Of a DNA stretch of 37,288 nucleotides, positions 20,884 through 28,019 are shown piece after piece. The translations under genes and the position numbers were made by a program. Position 1 is the first letter of the stretch. Each line of letters opens with the position of its first letter. The stretch comes from CAZRIP01 sp964600165 (GTDB lineage: Bacteria; Elusimicrobiota; Elusimicrobia; UBA1565; UBA9628), in NCBI GenBank assembly GCA_964600165.1, contig CAZRIP010000019.1, positions 1 through 37,288 on the forward strand, written 5' to 3'. The notes below the pieces were generated by a model. It ran no database searches, had not been told where the DNA came from, and was given only the letters and a program-made list of their open reading frames with translations.

Positions 20884-23835
20884 ATGGCAAACCTCGCTCT
20901 CGCACGAAAAGTCCTCGCGCTGGCCGTGTGCCTGGCGCTTCCGACGTCCGGCTTCTCCGCCGAGCTCGCCCGCTCCGGCGCGGCCGTCGAGGTCCTCGCG
21001 CCGGCGGCGCCCCAATTTCATCAAGAACTCAACCTTCGCTTGAGCGCGCTGATGCCCGTCGGCATGCCGCTCGACGCGGCGATCACGCCCGCGTCGCTGC
21101 GCGGGCTGGCGAGCCAGATCGCGCCGAGCGCCGCCCAGGCGCAGAGCCCCGCGCTCGCGCAGGCCAACGCCTTCGTCGCGCGCATCCTGCTCATGTCGCC
21201 CGAGGCCGCGCAGGCCGAGCTCGCGCGCGCCCACGTCCCGGCCGACCAGGCCGCGCGCCTCATCGAGGCCTCGCGCGCGATGCAGGTGCGCGTGCTGACG
21301 GACCCCGAGGTGCGCGCCGCCTATCTCAAGCTCGCCAATCCGCAGAAGGCCGCGGAGCCGGGCGTGATGGCCAAGGCCCGCGCGCTCGCGGCCAAGCTCG
21401 AGTCGTCGTTCAAGCCCGAGACCGTCCCGGCGCTCGCCGGCGGCCCCGCCGACGGCGGCCCGCTCAACTTCATTGAGGGATCCCTCGGCGAGCGCACCGC
21501 CATGGCCGCCTCCGCGCCGGGGCTCAAGGCGTTCGTCCCCGTCGCCAAGAAAGTCAGCGAGCTTCTCAGGCTCGCCAAGTCCGATCGCGAGGCCGCGTTC
21601 GCGCTCGCCTCGGCGCTTGTGAACGATCCCGCCGAGACCCGCGTCGAGGTCCGCGCGAGCGCGCTGCGCGTGCTCGCCACGTACCCGGCCGCGCGCTCCG
21701 CCCCCGTTTTCGTGAAGGCCGCCGCCGATCCGTCGAATTGGTACATCCAGCGCCTGGCCGTCCAGCTCCTCGGCAAGAACGCCGCCGAGCTCGGAGAGAA
21801 CAAGAACGCCGCCGTCGCCGCTTTAAAGGAAGCGTTCAAGAGCAGCAACCCGTCCGTGCGGTTGATGGCCCAGTGGTCGCTCGCCCAGCTCGGCGTCGAC
21901 GCCGGGCCGGAAACCGCGCCCAGGATCGTCAAGATCATCATGATGCCCGCGCGCGGGCAGCGGATCCAGCCGAGAGCGCCGCGCGGCGACGACGCGCCCA
22001 GGCCCCAGCAGGTCAAGAGCGGGCCGAGCTTCTTTAGGATCATGATGATCGGCCTCGCCTTCTTCCTCATGTTCCGCATGTTCACCGCGACGCCGCAGCA
22101 GACCAAACCGGACGCGGCTCCGACGCAGATCGAGCAGACCGTCGCCGCGCCCAAGCTCCCCGAGGCGACGACGCCCGAGCAGAAGGTCATGAACCAGATG
22201 GCGACGGACATGCATCAGATGGCGGAGACGGCCAAGCGCGCGCAGGCCCACGCCGAGAAAGTCGAGGCCGAGCGCGCGGCCAAAGAGGAAGCCGAGAAGG
22301 GCAGCGCCTGGATGGGCACCCTCTTTACGATCGCCCTCGCGATCCTGCCGATCTTCTTGATGGTCTGGCTCTTCAAGCGCATGCAGGGCGGCGCGGCCGG
22401 CCAGATCGCGAAGAACATGTCCGGCGGCAAGATGAACATAGAGAAGCCGACGACGCGCTTCTCGGACGTCGCCGGCGTCGACGACGCGAAGATGCAGATC
22501 CAGCAAGTCGCCGACTACATCCGCAATCCTCTGCGCTACATGCGCCTGGGCGCCAAGCCGCCGAAGGGCATCCTGCTCGAGGGCCCTCCCGGAACCGGAA
22601 AGACGCTGCTCGCCCGCGCGCTCGCCGGTGAGTCCGAGGCCAACTTCATCTCGATGAAGGGCTCGGACTTCATCGAAATGTTCGTCGGCGTCGGCGCCGG
22701 CCGCGTGCGCGAGCTCTTCGAGACCGCGCGCCGCGCCGCGCCGACCATCGTCTTCATCGACGAGATCGACGCCATCGGCAAGGCGCGAGGAGCGGCCAAC
22801 GTGGGCAGCGGCGGCTCGAGCGAGCACGAGCAGACTCTGATCTCGTTGATCGCCGAGCTCGACGGCTTCATAGGCATGGAAAACGTCATCGTCGTCGCGG
22901 CCACCAACCGCGCCGACGTGCTCGATCCGGCGCTCTTGCGCCCCGGCCGCTTCGACCGCAAGATCTACGTCGGCAACCCGGACGTCCTCGGCCGCGAGGC
23001 GATCCTCGCCGTGCACGGAGCGCAGTATCGTCTGGGCCCGGACGTCGACCTCGAGTTCACCGCCCGCCGGACGGCGGGCTTGGCCGGCGCCGGCATGGCC
23101 AACATCCTCAACGAGGGCGCCACGCAGGGTGCCGTCGAGGACCACGACGCCGTCACGATGGACGACGTGCAGCGCGGCGTCGACAAGGAGACCTTCGGCG
23201 AGCGCCGCAACCTCTTCATCGACGACGCCACCAAGGAGCGCGTGGCCTACCACGAGGCGGGACACGCCCTGGCCGGCATGCTCGCCAACGAGGCCGGCGG
23301 CAAGGCGCCGAACAAGATCACGATCATCCCGCACGGCAGCGCCGCGCTCGGCTACGCCGAGCCCGCCGCCGAAGGCGAGGCCGATACCTACCTGCTCACG
23401 AAAGATCAGCTCTTCGCGCGCATCGTCGGCGCGATGGGCGGCCGCGCGGCCGAGGAAGTCATCTACGGCAAGGATAATCCCGACAAGGGCATCTCCACCG
23501 GCCCCGGCAGCGACATCGAGGACCACGCCGACCGCGTCGCGCGCATGATGGTCGAAAAGCTCGGCATGAGCGATAAGGTCGGCATCATCGACGCCGGCCG
23601 CGACAAGAACAGCCCTCTCGGCGGCTACAAGGTCGGCGAGAAGACCCGCGAGATGGTCGACGACGAAGTGCGCAAGATCACGGCCGCGGCGCTGCAGAAG
23701 GCCAAGGACCTGCTGCTCGCCAACGTCGACAAGCTCGAGGCGGTCGTCAAGGTCCTCAAGGAGCGCGAGACGATCTTCCAGCAGGAGATCGAGGACATCG
23801 TGCGCCCGAGCGCTAGGACGAAGGGCCCAAGCTGA
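20884..23835 (+). CDS. FtsH-like AAA+ zinc metalloprotease with signal peptide and long N-terminal extension
   Basis: 983 residues, about 340 more than ordinary FtsH. In order: a signal-like segment (MANLALARKVLALAVCLALP, cleavage possible after GFSA); an Ala-rich helical region with HEAT-like repeats at about 240-360 (RVEVRASALRVLATYP, NPSVRLMAQWSLAQLG); a hydrophobic segment at 383-400; a charged coiled coil; a second hydrophobic segment at 476-500. The AAA domain has Walker A GPPGTGKT (567-574), pore loop FVG (600-602), Walker B DEID (626-629) and AATNRADVLDPALLRPGRFD. The M41 domain has HEAGH (790-794) and the distal metal motif GPGSDIEDHADRVAR. So it is a complete ATP-dependent membrane protease. 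ATG 20884 is supported by AACAAT ending 6 nt before it. Three hydrophobic segments conflict with the normal two-helix topology. Confidence 0.92.
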   Translation: MANLALARKVLALAVCLALPTSGFSAELARSGAAVEVLAPAAPQFHQELNLRLSALMPVGMPLDAAITPASLRGLASQIAPSAAQAQSPALAQANAFVARILLMSPEAAQAELARAHVPADQAARLIEASRAMQVRVLTDPEVRAAYLKLANPQKAAEPGVMAKARALAAKLESSFKPETVPALAGGPADGGPLNFIEGSLGERTAMAASAPGLKAFVPVAKKVSELLRLAKSDREAAFALASALVNDPAETRVEVRASALRVLATYPAARSAPVFVKAAADPSNWYIQRLAVQLLGKNAAELGENKNAAVAALKEAFKSSNPSVRLMAQWSLAQLGVDAGPETAPRIVKIIMMPARGQRIQPRAPRGDDAPRPQQVKSGPSFFRIMMIGLAFFLMFRMFTATPQQTKPDAAPTQIEQTVAAPKLPEATTPEQKVMNQMATDMHQMAETAKRAQAHAEKVEAERAAKEEAEKGSAWMGTLFTIALAILPIFLMVWLFKRMQGGAAGQIAKNMSGGKMNIEKPTTRFSDVAGVDDAKMQIQQVADYIRNPLRYMRLGAKPPKGILLEGPPGTGKTLLARALAGESEANFISMKGSDFIEMFVGVGAGRVRELFETARRAAPTIVFIDEIDAIGKARGAANVGSGGSSEHEQTLISLIAELDGFIGMENVIVVAATNRADVLDPALLRPGRFDRKIYVGNPDVLGREAILAVHGAQYRLGPDVDLEFTARRTAGLAGAGMANILNEGATQGAVEDHDAVTMDDVQRGVDKETFGERRNLFIDDATKERVAYHEAGHALAGMLANEAGGKAPNKITIIPHGSAALGYAEPAAEGEADTYLLTKDQLFARIVGAMGGRAAEEVIYGKDNPDKGISTGPGSDIEDHADRVARMMVEKLGMSDKVGIIDAGRDKNSPLGGYKVGEKTREMVDDEVRKITAAALQKAKDLLLANVDKLEAVVKVLKERETIFQQEIEDIVRPSARTKGPS

Positions 23836-23908
23836 CCTGGGCCATCTTCCGTCGAGAAATGTCTTACCGCTGTCACGCGCCGCGCGGGGCGGCTGATAGA
23901 ATCTACTC

Positions 23909-24622
23909 ATGAACCGATCTCTGGCCGCCCTCGCCGTTCTCGTCGCCGTCGCTCCTCTGGCCGCGCAAGACGCGCCGCAGGGGAAGGCCGTCGGGACCTT
24001 CACGCCGAAGTCCTGCGGAGAACCCGGACAACAGCTCGAGCGCAATTTCGACGTCACGATCCCGGGCCGCAAGGACCCGATCTCGTTCGTCTACGCGAGC
24101 TGCGACCAGGCGGGCCGCAACGATTATCTCTCCGGCTACACCGAGCGCCATTATAAGGGCAGCGACGACTACGGCCTGACCATCATCACCGAGCACGGTG
24201 ACGGCGCCGTGCCGAGCGACCCGACGGCCTCGGAGATCCTGGTCTCCAAAGGCAAGGACTGGATCGCCAAGTCCGGCGGGCTGGTCTCCAACGACTTGAT
24301 CGCCATATCGTTTCGGATCGAGATGGGCCCGACCACGGCCGTGATCCGCACCCCGGCCCCGGCCACTAAAGTTCCGCCGCCTCTGCCGCGATGCGAGGCC
24401 AACCTGCCGAAGCCGGTTTACGGCCCCAACACGCTGTGGCTCGTCACCAAGACCAAGGCTTACTACTACCGCGAGGACTGCGACATCTGCGCCGAACTCG
24501 ACTCCTGCGATCTCAAGACGGGCCGGATCAAAGAGGAGATCGTCGCCCACTCAGTCAGCTGCTCCGAGCTCGACCGGTTCAAGGTCGGCGAGGAAACCGT
24601 CTATCAGAATTGCCCGAGGTAA
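23909..24622 (+). CDS. Cysteine-rich secreted protein, tandem paralogue 1
   Basis: No family recognised. The 237-residue protein has a signal peptide (MNRSLAALAVLVAVAPLAA, then QDAPQ). The mature part contains eight cysteines, including YREDCDICAELDSCDLKTG and VSCSELDRF, and a final QNCPR. It aligns along its length with the next gene: shared KAVGT(F/Y)TPK.C, GYTER.(Y/F).G.D.YG, I(T).HGDGA, LWL(V/L)TK.KAYYY and CDIC.E.DSCDL. The regular cysteine spacing suggests a disulfide-stabilised periplasmic or surface protein. TAGAAT at 23897-23902 ends 6 nt before ATG, so a leaderless mRNA is expected to carry both genes. Confidence 0.8.
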   Translation: MNRSLAALAVLVAVAPLAAQDAPQGKAVGTFTPKSCGEPGQQLERNFDVTIPGRKDPISFVYASCDQAGRNDYLSGYTERHYKGSDDYGLTIITEHGDGAVPSDPTASEILVSKGKDWIAKSGGLVSNDLIAISFRIEMGPTTAVIRTPAPATKVPPPLPRCEANLPKPVYGPNTLWLVTKTKAYYYREDCDICAELDSCDLKTGRIKEEIVAHSVSCSELDRFKVGEETVYQNCPR

Positions 24623-24629
24623 CCGCTCT

Positions 24630-25340
24630 ATGAAAATCACGCTCGCCGCCCTCGTCGCCGCGCTCGCCGCAGCCCCCGCCGCCGCCGCTACCGCGCAGGA
24701 CGCGCCGCAGGCGAAGGCCGTCGGGACCTACACGCCGAAGAAGTGCGAAGGCCCGGGCTGGGAGCTGGAGACCGTCTATCAGCTCACGCTCAAGAAGGGC
24801 GCGCAGCCGGTCATCCTCGTCTATTCGGGCTGCCGCGACGAGGATCGCGACGACCTAGTCGCCGGCTACACCGAGCGCGATTTCCAAGGAGACGACGGGT
24901 ACGGCATGGCGCTCATCACCGGGCACGGCGACGGCGCCTACAACAACCCCTCCGAATCGCCGAAGGTCTCGCACGTGCTGATCGCGAAGGGCAAGACCTG
25001 GATCGCCGACTTCGGAGACATCGAGAACGCGAAAATCACGTCGCAAGGCGAGATCGCGAAGGGCGAGATGACGCTCCAGGCGGTCAACCACGCGATCCCT
25101 TCCGTGCCCAAGTGCGACGCCGACGTCCAGTCGCCCTACGGCCGCACCGACCTCTGGCTGCTGACGAAGAAGAAGGCCTATTACTACGTCGAGAGCTGCG
25201 ACATCTGCGAGGAGATCGACTCCTGCGACCTGCAGACCGGCAAGATCAAGGTCGAGGTCGCCGCGCATCAGGTCAGCTGCGGCGAGATCAGCCGGTTCAC
25301 GGCCGGCGAAGAGATCGTCTACCAGTCCTGCGACCGCTAG
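24630..25340 (+). CDS. Cysteine-rich secreted protein, tandem paralogue 2
   Basis: The 236-residue partner of the preceding gene follows after 7 bp and has no promoter of its own. GAGGTAA, overlapping the upstream stop, is the likely ribosome site. Signal peptide MKITLAALVAALAAAPAAAA. Cysteines match those of paralogue 1 (KKCEG, GCRDE, PKCDA, CDICEEIDSCDL, VSCGEI, QSCDR), and the best conserved block is the tract around KAYYYVESCDICEE. The middle (100-150) diverges most, with an insertion/deletion between the two, so this part may differ in ligand. A recent tandem duplication within one operon is the simplest explanation. The mRNA would run towards the inverted repeat at 25358. Confidence 0.8.
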   Translation: MKITLAALVAALAAAPAAAATAQDAPQAKAVGTYTPKKCEGPGWELETVYQLTLKKGAQPVILVYSGCRDEDRDDLVAGYTERDFQGDDGYGMALITGHGDGAYNNPSESPKVSHVLIAKGKTWIADFGDIENAKITSQGEIAKGEMTLQAVNHAIPSVPKCDADVQSPYGRTDLWLLTKKKAYYYVESCDICEEIDSCDLQTGKIKVEVAAHQVSCGEISRFTAGEEIVYQSCDR

Positions 25341-25357
25341 GCGCAGGGGACCAGATC

Positions 25358-25452
25358 AGGCGAGGGTCAAGAACACCCTCCGAAAACCGTGATGAAGTTA
25401 GTGACTCTCCTTTAAAGCTACGGTTTTCGGAGGGTGTTCTTGACCCTCGCCT
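25358..25452. repeat. Perfect 33-bp inverted repeat with 29-nt spacer between convergent genes
   Basis: Arms 25358-25390 and 25420-25452 are exact reverse complements over 33 bases, and the spacer is 25391-25419. Each arm contains its own small hairpin (GAGGGT, seven bases, ACCCTC), as in two facing REP units of a BIME. It lies 17 bases after the stop of the secreted paralogue and touches the stop of the ABC gene coming from the other side. It could serve both genes as a bidirectional terminator or 3' protector. The origin is probably a REP/MITE-type element; no transposase is nearby. Confidence 0.9.
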
Positions 25453-27306
25453 TTATCTGTAGCCCTGCGCCTGCAGCTCGAAGAGGCGGGCGTAGGTCCC
25501 GCCGAGCTTGAGGAGTTCGGCGTGGGAGCCGAGCTCGCTGATCTTGCCGTCCTTGATGACGGCGATGCGGTCGGCTTGCCGTACCGTCGAAAAGCGGTGC
25601 GACACGAGCAGCACGATCTTGCCGACCGCCACCTTCTGAAAGCGCTCGAAGATCTCGAACTCCGCCTCGGCGTCGAGGGACGCGGTCGGCTCGTCCAAGA
25701 TCAGGACGTCGGCGTCGCGCATGAACGCGCGGCCGAGCGCGATCTTCTGCCACTGCCCGCCCGAGAGCTCGTGGCCGCTGTCGAACCAGCGGCCGAGCAT
25801 CGTGTCGTATTGCTTCGGCAGCGCCCGCGCGATGACGTCGGCCCCGGATTTCGCGGCCGAAGACGCGATGCGCTCCTTATCCTCGAGATGCTTCACGGAG
25901 CCCAAGCCGATGTTCTCGCCGAAGGCCAAGTGATAACGCACGAAGTCCTGGAAGATCGCGCCGATCTTGTCGCGCAGCTCTTCTAGGTCCCAGTCGTTGA
26001 GGTCGACGCCGCGAAAGAGGATGCGGCCTTTCGTGGGCGCGTAGAGCCGCGACAGCAGCTTGATCATGGTCGTCTTGCCGGCGCCGTTCTCGCCGACGAG
26101 CGCCACTTTTTCCCGCGCGCCGATCGAGAGGGTGATGCCCTTCAAAGCCCAGTCCTCGCGCCCGGGATACTGGAACCAGACGTCCTCGAACTCGATGCCG
26201 CGCGCGGGATCCGGAGTCTTGCGCGCCGCGCCGTTCAAGTGCATCTTCTCCCCGCCGTCGAGGCCGAGGAACTGGAACAAGTTCGTCAGGAACAAGCCGT
26301 CCTCGTAGAGCCGGTTGAGGTTGTCGAGCAAGCCGGTGAACGTGCCCTGGCTCTGCGAGAAGACCGTGATATACATCGACATCTGGCCGAGCGTGATCTT
26401 GCTGTCGAGCGTCAGCTTGACGATCCAGAGGTACGCTCCGTAATAGGAGAGCGTCGCGAGCAAGCCCCACAGCAGGGCCTTCAACGACGACTCGCGCGCG
26501 ATGCGGGCGTCCTCGTCGAAGATGCCGTGGAAGATCTTCGCGTAGCGCGCCAACAGCGGCTCGCCCAGTTGGAAGAGCTTGACCTCCTTGACGTTGGTGT
26601 CGAGGGTCAGCAGCTGCTCGAGGTACGCCATCGTGCGCGTCTCGGGCGTGCGCCAGGTCTCCAGGCGGAACTTGAGGTCGCTGTATTTGCACTGGACGAC
26701 GAAGGCCGGGATCGTCGCTCCGAAGAGCACGGCGGCGATCCACGGCGAGAACGCGAACAAGACGGCGGCGAACGACAATAGGGTCAGCAGGTTTTGCGCG
26801 ACGAGAAACGCCCCGCGCACGACGCCCATCGTCCGGTACTCGGACTGGCGGCGCGCGTTCTGCATCTTATCGTAGAAATCGGGGTCCTCGAAGAAGCGCG
26901 CCTCGAGGGAGAGCGCCTTGCGGATGATCCGCGTGTTGATCAGGTGGCCGAGGCGATGGTCGATGAGCTTGTCGGTCAGCTGGCGCAGCTGGCCGTTGAT
27001 CGAGCCGAGCAGGATCAGCACGAACTCGAAGATGACGTAGGGCAGCACGACCCTCAAGCCCTCTCGTACCGGCAGCCCCTGATGAACGGAGCGCAGCACG
27101 CCGTCGATGATGAGCTTGGTGACCCAGGCGTGGCCGACGGGCATGATGCCGCCGAGGAAGGTCACCGCCGTCATCACGAACGCGCTCGAGCGATCGGCCT
27201 CCCAGAGCATGGCGAAGGCCGGCGGCGCGTTCTTGAGCGCCGCCATGAACTCCTGGTACTGGCCCCGCCAGGTGTCGGGCTTCTTCGGGGACTCGAAGGG
27301 AAGCAT
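25453..27306 (-). CDS. ABC exporter, fused transmembrane and ATP-binding half-transporter
   Basis: A 617-residue inner-membrane half-transporter. Several hydrophobic helices lie between about 40 and 320 (VMTAVTFLGGIMPVGHAWV, YVIFEFVLILLGS, LLTLLSFAAVLFAF, WGLLATLSYYGAYLWIV), with typical coupling-helix sequence FFEDPDFYDKMQNARR between them. The ATPase domain has Walker A GENGAGKT (405-412), Q-loop Gln453, signature LSGGQ (514-518), Walker B VLILDEP and H-loop His570. It would act as a homodimer exporting a lipid, peptide or drug; the FFEDPDFYD motif is shared by peptide/bacteriocin-type exporters. I start at ATG 27306, 6 nt from TATACT (complement of 27313-27318); an open frame further upstream overlaps the divergent gene and is not used. 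Confidence 0.93.
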   Translation of the reverse strand: MLPFESPKKPDTWRGQYQEFMAALKNAPPAFAMLWEADRSSAFVMTAVTFLGGIMPVGHAWVTKLIIDGVLRSVHQGLPVREGLRVVLPYVIFEFVLILLGSINGQLRQLTDKLIDHRLGHLINTRIIRKALSLEARFFEDPDFYDKMQNARRQSEYRTMGVVRGAFLVAQNLLTLLSFAAVLFAFSPWIAAVLFGATIPAFVVQCKYSDLKFRLETWRTPETRTMAYLEQLLTLDTNVKEVKLFQLGEPLLARYAKIFHGIFDEDARIARESSLKALLWGLLATLSYYGAYLWIVKLTLDSKITLGQMSMYITVFSQSQGTFTGLLDNLNRLYEDGLFLTNLFQFLGLDGGEKMHLNGAARKTPDPARGIEFEDVWFQYPGREDWALKGITLSIGAREKVALVGENGAGKTTMIKLLSRLYAPTKGRILFRGVDLNDWDLEELRDKIGAIFQDFVRYHLAFGENIGLGSVKHLEDKERIASSAAKSGADVIARALPKQYDTMLGRWFDSGHELSGGQWQKIALGRAFMRDADVLILDEPTASLDAEAEFEIFERFQKVAVGKIVLLVSHRFSTVRQADRIAVIKDGKISELGSHAELLKLGGTYARLFELQAQGYR

Positions 27307-27312
27307 CGAGTA

Positions 27313-27334
27313 AGTATACCGAAGTTGATAGAAT
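27313..27334. promoter_or_regulatory. Face-to-face leaderless promoters
   Basis: TATACT on the minus strand (27313-27318) and TAGAAT on the plus strand (27329-27334) lie back to back with 10 bases between. Each ends 6 nt before its start codon (ATG 27306 and GTG 27341). The whole divergent intergenic is only 34 bp, so the two -35 regions must overlap the opposite promoter and start codon. Confidence 0.65.
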
Positions 27335-27340
27335 GGGCGG

Positions 27341-27925
27341 GTGAACCCTTTCGCCGCGAAGGCGCTGTTCTTGGCCGGCTTCGTCGGGATCGGCGTCATC
27401 CGCGGACCGCACGGAAGCCGCAGCGGCAAGGTCAAGGTCGTCGAAAGCCGCCAGGGAGCCGCGGAGAAGATCCTCCTCGGGCTCATGTGGTGCGCCTCGC
27501 TGATCTTCCCGGCGCTTTGGCTGTTCACCCGCGCGTTTTCTTTCGCGGACTATCCGCTGCGTCCGGCGTGCTTCGCCGCGGGCGCGGCGCTGGAGGCCGC
27601 CGGCCTCTGGCTTCTTTACCTCTCGCACGCCGACCTCGGCACGAACTGGTCGATCACGCTCGAGGTCCGGGAAAACCACGCCCTCGTCACCAAGGGTATC
27701 TACCGTCTGGTGCGCCATCCGATGTACGCGTCGATCTTCCTGCTCGCCTTCGCGCAGGCGCTCTTTCTGCCGAACTGGCTCGTCGGCTGGTTTTATCCGC
27801 TCGCCTTCGCGCTGATGTTCGCCTATCGCCTCGGCGCGGAGGAGCGCCTGATGCTCGACCGCTTCGGCGCCGCCTACGAGGACTACCGCGCCAAGACGGC
27901 GCGGCTGATCCCGGGCGTCTGGTGA
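27341..27925 (+). CDS. ICMT/PEMT-like membrane methyltransferase
   Basis: The 194-residue membrane protein has hydrophobic helices near 1-18, 45-65, 75-95 and a paired set at 130-160. The C-terminal signature is intact: ALVTKGIYRLVRHPMYASIF, then EERLMLDRFGAAYEDYRAKT and RLIPG. This is the isoprenylcysteine carboxyl methyltransferase / phospholipid methyltransferase superfamily, in which RHPxY and EE contact S-adenosylmethionine. Bacterial members methylate lipids or small molecules; the substrate here is unknown. The S-adenosylhomocysteine made would be cleared by AhcY. GTG is the start, fixed by TAGAAT ending 6 nt before it. Divergent to the ABC exporter, which may suggest a shared substrate, but only weakly. 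Confidence 0.85.
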   Translation: MNPFAAKALFLAGFVGIGVIRGPHGSRSGKVKVVESRQGAAEKILLGLMWCASLIFPALWLFTRAFSFADYPLRPACFAAGAALEAAGLWLLYLSHADLGTNWSITLEVRENHALVTKGIYRLVRHPMYASIFLLAFAQALFLPNWLVGWFYPLAFALMFAYRLGAEERLMLDRFGAAYEDYRAKTARLIPGVW

Positions 27926-28019
27926 GCCTGGAAGCTCCCCCCTCCGATTTGATTGAATCGTCGTCGGCCCGCCCAGTGATGCAGAAACTTTTGACCTCGG
28001 TCAGCGTAGTGAGCCTCTC

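Noticed and set aside
21823..24072. 749-codon open frame antisense to the FtsH-like gene
   Set aside because: It is a G+C-driven shadow of a strongly conserved coding region, with low-complexity Arg/Asp/Ala composition.
27307..27528. N-terminal extension of the ABC exporter
   Set aside because: It overlaps the divergent ICMT-like gene over its whole length and lacks a promoter; ATG 27306 has TATACT at the leaderless position.
27926..28019. Hairpin TGACCTCGGTCA as terminator of the ICMT-like gene
   Set aside because: The stem is only 5 bp with a 2-nt loop and no U-tract.
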